A stretch of DNA of 64,000 bases from Coturnix japonica (lineage: Eukaryota; Chordata; Aves; Galliformes; Phasianidae), in NCBI RefSeq assembly GCF_001577835.2, contig NC_029516.1, positions 19,111,207 through 19,175,206 on the forward strand, given 5' to 3'. Position numbers and translations under genes: made by a program. Position 1 is the stretch's first letter. Every line of letters starts with the position of its first letter. Under the pieces are notes generated by a model. The model saw only the letters and a program-made list of their open reading frames with translations, did no database searches and was not told the origin of the DNA. Below, in pieces: positions 43,880 to 57,180 of this stretch.

Positions 43880-45937
43880 CTGCATTAAAAAAAGAAAAAA
43901 AAAAAAAGAAAGAAAAAAGCCACCTAGAGAGGGAAAAAAAGAAAGAAAGGATTAATTGTAACTGCAATCGAATAAGCAACTTCATGATGTGTTAACTGTA
44001 GCAATACCATTGATTTCCAGCCAGTAATGATGACTGTCCTGAATAGCTAGCACAGTAAAGGGAAGAAGATGCAAGATGGATCTCTTGCTATGGTATCACT
44101 TTCCTTTGCTACTTTATGAAACAAGCTATCTTGGATGCCACACATCTCTCACCCACAGCTGCATCAAGAAGATTCTCACAGTGGCAGAAGCAACAATCCC
44201 CGAACTATTTCAGAGTAAACTGAAAATCACTGCCAATTTGCATAAGCCACACAAAAACCTCAAAGGCTCTTCTTTAGAGTCAAAAGGTGCCACAACCTCC
44301 ACACACTCTCCCCTAATGGCACCACACCTCTTCACAGCGGTGGGGATGCTCCCAGTGCTTCACTACTACTGCTGGCTCTGTTCAGTGGCACAGCCCTTGG
44401 TCACACCAGCTCTGTATCTGCTGCCTGGCACCAAGGCTCCCCTTACTGCTCATTCAAGGAGTGCAAAGCAGTTGACCACAAGCAGCCCCTGGGCACCCTC
44501 ATGGTATCCCATGAATCGGGTCTGACAAACACTGGCATCTTAACTGTCAAAGTACCATAAATCCAATAGAAACAGCAGATCATTTTACAATATTTAAGCA
44601 GGTTAAGCACAGAATTTGTTTTTAAATTAACTGAAGTTAATTTAAAAGATTTTTGCTTGGAAACAAAGCAATTCAGGTAGCACACTATTACCTCTATTCT
44701 TATGATCCTAAGAAAAGAACTCTTGGTTGCTTTCAGAAATATATGAGATCTTAGTTAGTTAGTACTAACAACTACTGTACAGTACTACTTCCTGTAGTTA
44801 GTACGGCCTTCTGAACAGTAAAAGAAAAAAAATCAAATCTGTTTCTGAATTTAATTTGCATTTTACTGCATGCTTGCATTGAATATGTAGAAAACCTACA
44901 GGCATTCAGCAATCTTGTTGGATTATCTACACCAAGGCTAAACTTAAACACGTCTAAGAATCATTTTAATTGAAGGAGTCAACTCACACCCACCTATTAA
45001 AAGCTGCAACATCCCCGACGTTCTGCAGTCCTGCCCCAGAATTCTGAAACCTACCAACAAAAAACCCCACCAAACCAAACACACCTATCTTTAGAAAAGC
45101 TATTATTACAATTCAGGAAACACAAACCATTTGATACATCTCTGAAACCCAGACAGTTCTGAGTCTGTGCCAGGGAGGAAAACGTAATATAAACAACAAG
45201 TTTTCCCTTTACTTACATTGTAAAGTAAGTTGTATCTGTAAGTTACAATCACTCACGTGCGTAAATACTCTTTCTAAACACACCATCACTATGATCCACT
45301 GCAGAATACCTTCATCTCAGCATCCATGCTCACTGACCCCAGCCACCATTTGTTGCAATCAGACATATGATGTACAGAATTTTCCAAGTGCAAGTTAACT
45401 TATGAACACCAAGTGCTTTCCCAACACAGTATTACCTTACCATGTTATTTTTAATTAAAGAACAGTCCATTAGCCATTATGAACACTCACTGTCACTCTG
45501 CAACATTAATAGATTCCATAATTGAAATTTAGACATGATATAAAAGTGGATTAGAAATTGCTAACAGCGCTTAATTTGTGATAGCTTAAAAACATGAAAA
45601 ACAAGAATGAAACTGAGCAGGGACATGAGCATTACAACCCAAATATCTTCTTGACTTACAAATGCCTGATAATATAAGCAATCATTTTATTACGATGTTA
45701 ATGTAATTTGCCTCTGTTAGCAGTACAACAAGGCTTATATTTACCACATCTAGAATCCAGGAGATGCAGCCACTAAGAGGATCTACGTTGATGAGTAAAG
45801 CAGAACCCATTACAGACACAGGGGCCAGGAAAAGCATGTGAAATACGCAACAGAAGTGAACAACAGCCCAAAGTCAAAAGCAGGTAGATCTGAGGAAGCG
45901 TTACAGTGCATGACTGTAAAACCATGGATTTTTTATT

Positions 45938-45953
45938 ATTATTATTATTTTGT
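45938..45953. repeat. (ATT)n microsatellite
   Basis: About five perfect ATT units in FAM3C intron 1. Confidence 0.85.
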
Positions 45954-48900
45954 TTTCACCCAGATTGTTTTCTCAGTGTAGTATTCAGAGGTACATCATT
46001 TAAAGAATACAAGTGGGATGGTGAAAAAAAAACCAAACTCTTAATTTCAAGTGCCTTGAAATAAAAACCCATCCACAGAAGAACCTCAAAGCAGTGCTTT
46101 CAGAAACTGGTTTTCTTCCACTTTAAGCAAAAGCAATTTATTATTTCCCGTATGCGATGTGAGGAGGAAGAACAAGAACTGCAGGTTTACATCTGCCATG
46201 GACAAGAGCCAAGGCATTCTAATAGTCAGAAGAAATTCTACTCATAAATAGTACAGTCAAATCTCTACTGGGCACATGCTTTCTTCCTTAAGATGAGCAC
46301 TACTGCAGACTCTCTATTGCCTACTAAAATTCCAACATTCCTACTTTGCCAAAAGAAGCTCTGTGCAATTTCTCATGAGTCCTGAGGACCACGTTTTCCT
46401 TTTCTTTTGATCCCACCCAGCACTAACAGTGCAGGCATATCTTCTCATCACAACTGTATCTATTGAAGAGAGGTTCCTATTGCCTGTAAAAGCCAGTTTA
46501 CACAAGCCAACATTTATAGAAGAATCAGTGACAACAAGTTCAGGCCATTAACTGCTTAACTTCAGGAAGACATATACATACCCTTAATGCTTCAAAGAGT
46601 GTAGTAATATAAAAAGTTGTGGTCTACAGGCTGTTAGATCACAGTAGTGTCAGTATCTGGTTGATATTTTTTTTGTAGGGTCTTGATATAAACCTTCAGG
46701 CAAGACCAGTTATTCAGCCACGCTGACTCAGCAAGGTTATAACATTCCAGTTCCTAAATCTGAAGCACTGAACAGCAGGAAGATAAGAAGAGAATGCTTT
46801 GTTAGTTAAACCAACACAGGAAGTTCTCTCCAAAGTGGCAGAATCTGATCTACTCATAGAAAACAAAAAGTAGCAGAAAAACAGCAGCCAAGTAGGAAGC
46901 CTTCCTTCACTACAGCCAGTGGCACACATTGAGTGACAACTCCTTCAGAACAGAAAGCAGAAGACAGAAAGTTCATTGAACTGGAAAAACCAAGAAGTTA
47001 TGCCATCATGGCACTGCTCAGATCACTGCATGAAGCTTCACACCCACCCATGTAGAAAAGAGCCATTTGTTCTGTCTGCAAAGTACTAGGGAATGGATAG
47101 GTGGAAAGACAGCTGGGAACTGAATTTACTGGTTGCGTATTTCTCCTCCACCCATCTTTGTGCACTGCATTATACCCTGAGGCAGGAGCAACTTCTAGAT
47201 GCTGTGATTTTAAGTGTCAAAGCCTTTCCAAGTGGCAGCCCAAAATACTATGCATAGCTTAACATAAAAGTAGTAGAAGAAACAAACCAAAAATCAGGAG
47301 ATTAAAAAAAGAAAGAGTGAAGCACTTTGCCACCTTCATGTTTTACCATTCAGTCAGTTTCAGTGTTCAGAGGACTTCTGGTTTGTTGCTCCACATTTTG
47401 ATAAACTTGTGTGGAAACGACAACGAAAATCTGACAAACTCATAATATATATCCATAGGGCTGCTGTAGATATTCTTTTACATAGTAATACTAGCTTCAG
47501 ACTATACAATATCAGATATGTGCTTTCAGAAGTGATCTGTCACTCTTGAGGAAACTCTGCCAAAACTTCACAAAGGAACATTACATTATAACTTCATCTA
47601 GAAAACAATAAGCCTATACTCCTGCCAAAACAAACAAATAACCAATCATCAGATTCTATTAGATGTTCTGAATTACCTAATATGCTAAGATTGGGGTATT
47701 CCTGAGTTCAGGTAGTTGATTTGATACCCATCAAGTCATTTGTTTCCTTGAATCAAAGTACAAGAGGAAATTGTTTTAAATATGGTAGCCATTAAAACAC
47801 AAGCACACATATAGGCACACAAATGCTTTTGTTAAGACCGTCACTCCCACAATGCTGAACGAAGCTCAGCTTCCTGTACTGAGAGGAATTCAACCTATTG
47901 TGGTCAGTTCTCTGTCCACCTGGTTCAATGCTCCTGCCCTAAGACAGGTGCTCTGTGACACAACTCATTTGAGCACAGCCTCTGCCCTTCTTGGTTTTAA
48001 AGCCATCAATAAATTGCAGGTGGACAGACCTTTAAGTCTTTTTGTTTGTTTGTTTTCAAACAGAGTTGTAATAAATGTTTTTATAGGTAACAGAAAACAC
48101 ATAAATTAGCACACTGCATTCCCATTTCCTCAGGATAACAGTACTTCTATCAGCAATTCGATAACGCATTTAGATAGCATTTATGAAACAGGAGCACAAA
48201 AACAAACAGAGATGAGAAGCAAGAATTTAGAAGGTCAAGATAAGTTACTAATCTAGGAAGGTCAGGATACAAAAAGGTGCAAAAAAAAATTAAGCAGCAA
48301 TATTTAACAAAGCAGAAAGCAATAAACTTCTAAAAGGACATCAAGTGCAGCAAAACAAGTAGCAGCAGTGCAGAAAAGGATCTGAGCACCCAGCAGCTCT
48401 TTAATGTTAGGGTCAATGATGTGGTATCGCTGCAAAAAGGGAACTGCTCATTATGAGCTGTACTGTGAACTGTATCAAGAGGACTGCTGCATGCAAAGCA
48501 AAAAGCAATTATTGTGCTGTGTCTACAAGTCATCTAGACTCTTCATTGAGATCCTGTATGCATTTTTTTTCCTAAATCTATCTTAAAGCATAATCCCCAA
48601 TGGAACAATCTAGACAACAATTATATAACCCAACAATCAAAGGGCTAAAAGAATCAGGTTCGCTTTGCAATGCAGGTTGGAGGTGAAGAGAGCATGCAAC
48701 AGACACCCCTGGTCCCTTACCACCAAGATGTAATAGGAAAACTGTTTTAAATGTTGCTGAGCTGGACTGTTCTTAATATCCACTGACTGCTTTTTACCCA
48801 TTTGTAACTTCAACAACCAAAATAAAAAAATACATATATTTTAAATGGTCCCATCCACAAGATTCAACAAGAAAGGAACAGAAGGATGTAAATCACCATA

Positions 48901-49039
48901 GAACTTGGGAAAAACAAGAAGCCTCATAACCTTGGCAGCAGTCTGCAAGGTGCAAGTCAGCACCTCCTTAAGTAGTAATCCCTTATTTCTACCCTACTAC
49001 ATACAAACCTGCAACCAGGTAATTAATACTAAACCCGCG

Positions 49040-49437
49040 TCAGCCTGAGATGCCTTGAGAGTTCCGGGGAAACCTCACTGTGGCCTTCCAATATTTGAAT
49101 GGAGCGTATAAACAGGAGGGACAACAACTGCATACAAGGGTGGATAGCGATAGGACAAGGGGGAAATGGTTTTAAATTGAGATAGGGGAGGCTTAGGTTA
49201 GATATTAGGAGGAAGTTTTTCACTCGGGGTGGTGATGCACTGGAACAGGTTGCTCAAGGAGGTTGTGGATGCCCCATCCCTGGAGGCAATCAAGGCCAGG
49301 CTGGATGTGGCTCTGGGCAGCCTGGTCTTGTGGTTGGCAACCCTGCACACAGCAGGGAGGTTGAAACTAGATGATCACTGTGGTCCTTTTCAACCCAGGC
49401 CATTGCATGATTCTATGATATATCATTCTATGAATTA
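49040..49437 (+). mobile_element. CR1 LINE 3' fragment in FAM3C intron 1
   Basis: CTTCCAATATTTGAATGGAG, TAGATATTAGGAGGAAGTTT, CTGGAACAGGTTGCTCAAGG, AAGGCCAGGCTGGATGTGGC and a degenerate GATTCTATG tail. It is about 400 bases long, moderately diverged and antisense to FAM3C. The 63-70 codon open frames here belong to the element. Confidence 0.94.
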
Positions 49438-52400
49438 AATTCAGGGGGAAATTTTTCCCTCACCTAAACAAACGTTTTTGAAAACTGTCAAATACTGTTA
49501 CTCCTGTTTTTATCTACTGTATCTGTTCTCATGCATAGCATTATCAGGCATATACCAATGTTATCTATAGTATTACCAAGTTCACAGGAATACAATTAGA
49601 TAAACAATCAAGATTGATTATTAGGGAAGAAAAAAAAAATGATGAGCTGTTATTTTTATTTCTGAGTCACAACTGGATTAGGATATTAGGATAGTGTTTG
49701 CTTTTGGCAGCACAGACTGCCTTCCTCAGTGATCCACAGATGGTTTTTTTCCTCCAGTCAGAAAAAAACAGCACAGAAAAATGCCATCTGACACTTTCAT
49801 ACCCAGTAAAGCTCAACCAGTAAAGCAAATTTTTGTTTAACACAGCTCCTTATAATAGATATTCCTGCCTGTTGTCTTCAAGCAGTTCACAGCAATAGTA
49901 GTTTTCTACCTGAGTTTATGAATTGAATCATGTATTACAGGGTTGGCTTTAGCTATATTTACCTGAGCTCTGGTTTTAAACCAGTGATTGTGTCAACCTG
50001 AATTACTGTATCCCATGAACCAGACAGCCGAGATATTGAAATCATTCCAACTCTAACCTAGAGTAGTAATCTAAGCTGCTAATACGATTCATTTAAATAC
50101 AAGATGCATTTTCCTAACAAGATGACTGCATATCTTTCTGCTAGACTAGCAGTAGATTTTCACCACCTTAACAAAATGTATTTAATTTTAAACTGAACTG
50201 AATAGACATAGAAAAGAATTATCTTTAAAAAGGTAGCTACTGTATTTTTATTGTGTGATCGTGCACCATTTGTGCCTTCTAATAAGCCTCTCACCTCAGC
50301 AGTTACATCCTACAATTACCCTGTGGCTATGACAAAGCTTTACACAGTGGCTGAAGGTTTGTCTACACAGAACATTTTAGGGACAACTGATCCTACAAGA
50401 ATGACGCCACCTGAACTGTATTCAGCTTGGTATTCTGACAACACTCAACTAGACCTTAAACCTTTGGTTGTTAAAATGAGATTTGGTTTTATATCTGCCT
50501 TATATCAGACGCCTTGAGCAGATGAAGCCAGACCTTACTCCAAAATTAAAAACAGGATGTGCAGCTGTAGCAGAACTGCCTACCTTGCTCATACTGGTGC
50601 GTGGTTTCACTTCTAAGAAAGGAAATACATCTGAGAAGAAACATGACTCTGCAAGAGTGGTTTGATACCTGATGCGCAAAACAGACATTTCCCAAAGGAG
50701 GCGTCCAGTTACTGCCAGCAGCAGGAGCTTGCTGATCATCAACCCAGCACTTCCACCTTAGGCAACACACATGCTTCAAGCCTCACAAACAGGAAAATCC
50801 TCCTGAATCCTTGGAAGCCCGAGATAAAAATGCTAAGGTGGGTTCTTCCCACTAAGAATGAAACTCCATTTACATACCTTTTAATAAAAGGGCCACAAAA
50901 CAATCTGTTTCCAGAGCATTAACAATTAACTTTTCTCAATCCATATAACTTGAGAACTCTTCTATTGTATCACATGAAGTTCACTGATCCATTTTTTTTG
51001 ATGTTGTTATTGTTTGTTTTTAAACAAGCTTTCAGTTGTGATCCCTGAAAATCCAGGTTATTTAAATGCAACAAAGCCAAGTGTCTATAGCTACTGATGG
51101 ACCTATTACAGAGAATCTTAGCCTTAAGCATTTCACAGGATTGAATAAAATTACACAGATAAATTCAGATAGATAAAATTATTGAGGTCAAATAGCAAAC
51201 CTCATCCACCCCTTACACTTCTAGCTTTATCCTACAGCAGTAGTTAAGTCCCAGAACAGTTACAACAGAGCAGGTGAGTTTAAACATTATTACCTCTCAC
51301 AAGACAATCCAACTACTCTGTAACTGAAACACTGCTGCAACTATTACCATTTCCAGATTTCTGTGTAATCTTTCCAAACCAGCAATAAACGGACGTGTAA
51401 CATATCTACCTGCCAGATCACGAGGTCTAACTGGAGACAAATGGCTACCCCAATACTGTATGCGTTTCAAATGTACAACAGCCTCCACATCTTCCTGTCA
51501 ATAAAAAACATAGCAGAATAATGCACTGCGTCACACAGCTTACTCTCTTCTTTACATCAATTCTAAACAGAGCTACCAAAAAGAAAGGTTATAGGTCTGA
51601 AAAACAGTTAACGTACAAGTAAATGCTGTGACTTGATACAATCATGTATGACACCGCAGAAATTTGCTTAGAGCAAGCCACCACTTCACCCTGAGGCCTG
51701 TTTTAAATAGAGGCATCATAAAAGCAGAACAGAAAAAGAGCATTACAAACACTTCCTCTACAGGTCCAAGTTCACTGCAGAATGATTGAGCTACCGCTCC
51801 ACATTACTATCCACACAAGTACAACCATATTCTACATAGCAACTCTAAGATGTCAGAATGGTTTCATCACCTCACGATTGAGATTCATACGTTGCACAGA
51901 ATGCCACACTGACCTCACCACAGAACTGCACGCTGACACTGCACAGCCACGCAGGGAGTTCTGAGAGATTCTGAAAGGCAGACAGTATTATGGGTACTGA
52001 GAGCAGCAAGGGACACCAACACAGACAAGAGGAAGGGGAAAAAAAAATACTACTAATCGTTTAAGCTTCTTTAACAAAAGGTCAGCATGAACTGAGGAGG
52101 CTGTATGTGGGAGAAGAGCTTTAACCTTTGTGCAGCAGCATGCTGATCTCAGTAGGAAGCTGGGATGCATCTCTGAGGAAAGCACTCCACAGTGACAGCC
52201 GCTGCTCACAACACTGTTGGCATCTCTCCTTCCTCTTCCTCGAAGGGGCAGAGGATTCCTCGCTACACCACTGAGCCCATTCTCATCTGTTAGGCACAGC
52301 AGCACTGGCTTCAGTCCTTTGCTGTGACCCATCAGCTGCAGAGAGAACCTGCAGGGACATCATCACACACCAGCTCTGGGAAGAAGGGGCAGCACAACAG

Positions 52401-52743
52401 GACCAGGACTATTGAAGATATCAGACTGCTGCCAGTAACTAATCACCACCACTGCATGACATGCTCTGAATCACAAGACTCCTGAGGTACAGGGGACTTC
52501 GTGCTCCTGGTCCATGCCACCAGCGAACCACTTGTGAAGGATGGGGTGGAAAACACTCAGAAATGGAGAGGAACTCCTTTATAGCTCTAGTGACTCACTC
52601 CTTTCTATGGAAGATACACAGAGACAGCAAGGAATACTGCATCTCTAGACTGTTTTCTGAGCACAAAAGTATCAGAACCAAAATCCACAACCACCTCCTG
52701 ACTGGGTACAACCTTCCAGCTACCAGCTCTGAGCACATCAGCC

Positions 52744-52925
52744 ATAGACCCACAGCATCATTATAGCTGGAAAAGACCTACAAGACAATCAAGTCCAACC
52801 ATCAACCCACATGTCCACTAAATCACCATCCTTTGGGTGGAGCACTGTCTGGAGATGCTCATCCCCATTAAGGTGGTACCAATGCTCCTCTGCCCCAAGA
52901 TCACCTAGCCGAGATCCTCACTTGC
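52744..52925 (-). mobile_element. CR1 LINE fragment, minus strand, in FAM3C intron 1
   Basis: On the + strand: CACAGCATCATTATAGCTGG, AAAAGACCTACAAGACAATC, AAGTCCAACCATCAACCCAC and ATGTCCACTAAATCACCATC. This is the reversed CR1 tail and adjoining 3' UTR. Homology fades after about 52830, so the right edge is uncertain. Confidence 0.8.
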
Positions 52926-55799
52926 TATTTGGGCTTTTATTAGGAGAAAATCATCCCTTTCAGAAGCCAGCACTAAAGTTAAGCCCTTTCTGGTCCTCAC
53001 ATAAAGGCCTGAATGAAATTTATGGGCTGCAGTGCCTTCTGCTGAATGACAGTCACCCTTTCTACCTCACTTTTTATGCACATCTCTTACTTTTTAGAAA
53101 GGCAGGCATTTTCACCTGTAACACAGTAGCAAACTGGCTTTTAAGTAAGAGCACAACGTAGTTCAATTCTGCAGATCCTGTTACTAGTACATTGACAGAG
53201 AGCATGTGCTTTCTCTAGCACTGATACAGAAGCCAAAATAAGTGCCCAGGAGCAGGTCAGAAGCTCTCCAATGTCAGGAGTAGGAGCTTTCACCAGCTTA
53301 AATGTTTGTGAAGTGTTGAGTCAGCTAACTGGTGATAGCACAGTAGATTGAGAAAAAGGTCTCTCCTGCTGTTGTTGAAAGGGCAGAAGGGAATAAAGTC
53401 AAACAGCCACAAGAAGAGGGCAAGTTCCCTGAAGCCTGTTAACATCAAAAGTTTTAAATGGACTCTCAAGAGAACTACTGTTGTTTTGCACGTATAAACG
53501 CAATGCAAACTTTTGCCATTAAAACTGAATCAACAGCTCTGCCAATTGAATGCAAGGGATGGTTCACTCCAGCAGCCCCCTCCATCCTAGTAGCCTTCAA
53601 GGCTGCTTCCCTCTTCTACAAAATCTCATCCATATCCTCTTGGTACCGAGCTCCAACATGAACTATATAAAGTTAAGTTGCTCTGTTTGCAAATGAAGAT
53701 AAAATTACTCAAAAGGCACCCTGGCTAATAAAGGGCAGAATTAGAGACATACATGACACAGAACAAGATCATTTTTTTCTTTCTTAAAATAAAGTCTAAG
53801 TCCTCTTGGGGCCCATGTATCATTAGGAAAAACAAGACCAGGCTCTACTTGGATTCATAGTTAGACACAACCCTTCAAAAGATCAAGCTGGGAGCCAGAT
53901 CCCCTAGATATCATTTATAAATGTTATAACGTCCAAATGGAAAACTACGGTGTACAGAAAGTGATGTGTAAGCAGCAAGTTTTCACCTCACCCCTATCAC
54001 ATCAGCAGGCATCAGGTCTGAATAGCACTACAAAATGTGAACTTTAGGAGATAGGCTGGGCCCACCTGTCTTCCAGCATACATCATGAGATTTTGCTCCT
54101 GATGAAGAAGGCTAACCAAGTAAAAGGGAACAAATAAATACACATCTGCCAGTGAGCAGGCAACTTTCTGGAGCAGCAGGAAGCAGGCTGTTAGATTTGC
54201 CCAAACATCCCATGAAGCCTCACTTAAGAGGGTAAGATTCCTGACACTATTGCTGATAACATTTTTCTTGAAGTAAAATGGTTTATTAACAAGCCCTGGG
54301 AAAGCAAAATCATTCTAAGCCATAAAACAATCACAGTAATTCCAGTGCCTTTGATAGCGTAGTGATTGTCACAGGTTCAAACAGCAGGCCACTAGCTGAG
54401 CAAACATGCATGTCTATAGTAATTACACCTTAAATCCTCAACTTCCTTAACAGATTTTTGTGAAGAACCTCAAAACTGAACATACATGTCACTTCTACTT
54501 GAACAACTTGAATCTTAAATAGCAAATTCCCCATGTCTGCCAGACATTCATCTTACGGACACCTAATTTTACGCTACAAAATAACCTATAATCAATGAAG
54601 TATTTTTTCAACTTACACAGTATGATTCATCTCATGGCCTTACAGAACAAGTCCCTCTCCTATATGCTATGCTGGCATTCTGAACATAACCAGAAACAAA
54701 ATACCCAGCAGGAAGAGCACACTTTAAACATCAGCTTGCTAAAATTCCATTGAATTATCAAACTCTTTCAGTGCTATGACCCTTTTCTGGCAGTTCTGAA
54801 AACATTCTCTTTATAAGTAGAGCCTGCACACCCTGAACCACTCAGGCTGCATCTAGAGAGGCTAGGCAGCAATTTGTGGGCACTGCAAGGCAACTGTTAT
54901 TTAGCTATGCCCTCTTCACTTACTCACTGTGACAGGGTCACAGTCGGAAGAATGGCCTGCCACAAAGCAGGCACCTCCTCCATACCTAGGCCAGGAGACG
55001 TTAACACACAACACACCAAACTGTTAACGTGGGAAGAGCATGCATCAGCCTCAAAGCAAGTTACAAAACCTGTTTTGCACAGATACAACCAACAGACCCA
55101 CGAGTGCTGCTGAACAGGACTGCCCTCTGGTTGGGCCCAGAGGGGTGGCAGATCTGCAGTCACACCTTGCCTACCTCACAGGCTTTAAAACAAGACAGTC
55201 GTGTACATACATTAAACAGCTGTTCCTCCTCCGGGTTTGGTTTCTTCTTATACTATTCTCCTATTAGGATACCAGGATCAAGCATATATTAGATGAATAG
55301 GAGCTGCCAGCTATGCACACCTGCAAAGATTACTATAGGTTCCAGGTGTGCATGGCATGACAAGACATGCAGTATTGTAAAGGTACTCCATATCCCTTAC
55401 ATACACGGATAGATAACGAAATGCAAATATTTTACAGAGGTCAGGAGCCATTACTATCACTTAAAGCACACAATCACACTATTAAAGGTGAGAAAATGGA
55501 ATGAGTGAACCAAGTAACACAGCCTGCCAATGGCTCAGGCGTTCAGCAGAGCTGGAGATACGGCAGCACCCACATCACATAACTGAGATTTTTCCTACTT
55601 TAAAGCCTCAGAAACCCAAAGTGAAAGCAAACATGCGGCTCGGACATGCACTGTGCCCCATCAGCTCGGCACGGCGTGCTGTAACGCAGCTTACAGTGCT
55701 GCGCCTCACCTGTCAGCAGCGCCCACGACCCCACCACGCGAGAGAAAGCAGAGAGACCGCTGAAAAGGCAGAGCTTTGTGCTTTATTTCAGCAATAAAA

Positions 55800-56425
55800 G
55801 GCTGCCTATGGAAGAAGCGGCTCGTTGTTCTCACCTGGGCGGGACACTCAACTCCGGTGGCCGGAACCCCCCAGCCCTCCCCGTCCCCCCCACCCCTTCC
55901 CCGGGAGAGAGCCCGTGGCGGGGTCCGGAGAGCCGGCCGAGGACACGCTGCCGGCGGGGCAGAGAGGAAGGGGGCAGGGAGCGGAGGCAGAGAGCAGGGG
56001 CAGGGTCGGAGAAAGTTGTACCCACAGTGGAAATAGGGAGCGAGGGCAGGCGGCCAGCACCGGACCGGCCGTCCGGGCAGGGGAGCGACGTGCTGCCGCC
56101 GGGGCAGGAATCCCTGGCCCGGGAGCGGAGGCGAGCACCGTGCGAAGGACGTGGGCCCCTACCTGCAATGGGCGGCGACGGCCACGTCGCGCAGCGCCTC
56201 CGTTCCGCTCAGCGGCCGCGCAGGCAGCCCCGGCCCGCCCGCCGGCGACCGAAAAGGAAGCGGAGCGCTGCCGCTGCTGCGCGGGCAGAGGAAGGAGCGG
56301 AGGCGGCGTGCCCGCCCCCTGCCGGTGGCGGACCGGGCCCGCGGCAGCGGCGCCGCCCACAGCCGCGCCCTGCCCGCAGCCGCGGCCTCAGGACCCGGGG
56401 AGGGGGATAATGGCTGCGGGTCGTG
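55800..56425. promoter_or_regulatory. FAM3C: CpG island / FAM3C promoter
   Basis: About 600 bases of very GC- and CpG-rich sequence that start and stop abruptly. It contains the probable FAM3C exon 1 donor at 56162-56161 on the minus strand and has no clear TATA box. Large open frames on both strands in this block result from base composition. Confidence 0.82.
56163..56330 (-). other. FAM3C: FAM3C non-coding exon 1 (5' boundary estimated)
   Basis: On the minus strand CCCATTGCAG/GTAGGG forms a good donor at 56163/56162 inside the CpG island. The next exon (43879) begins with non-coding sequence, so a non-coding first exon is needed, as in mammalian FAM3C. The transcription start is not visible and the upper coordinate is a guess. 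Confidence 0.5.
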
Positions 56426-56504
56426 GGGCTGCGCTGCTTTCGTTCGTACTTCTGTAATCAGGAGTCCAGAAGATCATAGCGAGGGGCTGCACGGAGCTGG
56501 AAAT

Positions 56505-56560
56505 CGTAGAAAGACAGAATGCTTTGCGTTGGAAGGGGCCTTAAAGCCCATCTACTACAT
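56505..56560 (-). mobile_element. CR1 LINE minus-strand 3' tail (left part of an interrupted copy)
   Basis: GACAGAATGCTTTGCGTTGG, AAGGGGCCTTAAAGCCCATC is the reversed CR1 end. It stops abruptly where a plus-strand CR1 begins and appears to resume after it at about 56925. Confidence 0.75.
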
Positions 56561-56563
56561 CTA

Positions 56564-56924
56564 CATAGGATTGTTCAGCCTGGAGAAGAGGAGGCTCAGG
56601 GGAGACCTTATAGCTCTCTATAACTTCCTGAAGGGAGGTTGTAGTGAGCTGGGGGTTGGCCACTTCTCTCGTGTAATCAGTGATAGAACTAGAGGGAATG
56701 ATTTTAAGCTGCGCCAGGGGAGATTCAGGCTGGACATTAGGAAGTATTGCTTCTCGGAAAGGGTGGTCAGGCATTGGAATGCACTGCCCAGGGAGGTGGT
56801 GGAGTCACCGACCATGGGAGTGTTCAAGAAACGTTTGGATGTTGTGTTGATGAATATGATTTAGCTGGGTAATGGTTGGACTAGATGATCTTCTAGGTCT
56901 TTTCCAACCTTGATAATTCTGTGA
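56564..56924 (+). mobile_element. CR1 LINE 3' fragment inserted within a minus-strand CR1
   Basis: ATTGTTCAGCCTGGAGAAGA, GGAGGCTCAGGGGAGACCTT, GGACATTAGGAAGTATTGCT, TTGGACTAGATGATCTTCTA and TTCCAACCTTGATAATTCTG run in CR1 order with few changes. It is flanked on both sides by minus-strand CR1 sequence. Confidence 0.93.
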
Positions 56925-57180
56925 TACTCCTTACCTTGGGCAGGTTGCCACCCCCCAGAGCCCAGAACCCCACCCAGCCTGGCCTCAGGCCTCGAATACC
57001 TGCAGGAATGGGGCATGTACATCTACATCTACAGCTTCTCTGGGCAATGAGTGAAGAATTTTCTCTTTATATCCATTCTAAATCACTTACCTTCTTTCAG
57101 TTTAAAACCATTGCTCTGTACCTACAGGCCTTGTTAAAAGTCTTTTGTTATTCCGTGGGCCTCACAAACATCTTCTTGGA
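56925..57180 (-). mobile_element. CR1 LINE minus-strand fragment (right part of the interrupted copy)
   Basis: GGGCAGGTTGCCACCCCCCA, GAACCCCACCCAGCCTGGCC, TACCTGCAGGAATGGGGCAT, CAGCTTCTCTGGGCAATGAG and then CAGTTTAAAACCATTGCTCT follow the reverse complement of the CR1 ORF2 end and 3' UTR. It continues in register from the piece at 56505-56560. The right edge is approximate. Confidence 0.8.

Larger units (their letters stand above)
43880..56162 (-). other. FAM3C: FAM3C intron 1 (12.3 kb)
   Basis: It lies between the non-coding first exon and the start-codon exon. It contains CR1 copies at 49040-49437 (+) and 52744-52925 (-), an A-rich tract just inside the acceptor, and an ATT run at about 45938-45953. 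Open frames of up to 149 codons occur but none shows a known domain. Confidence 0.75.

Noticed and set aside
55778-56864. Open frames of 170-237 codons around the FAM3C CpG island
   Set aside because: They reflect GC-rich composition. The longest runs from the island into a CR1 copy, so it cannot be a conserved gene.
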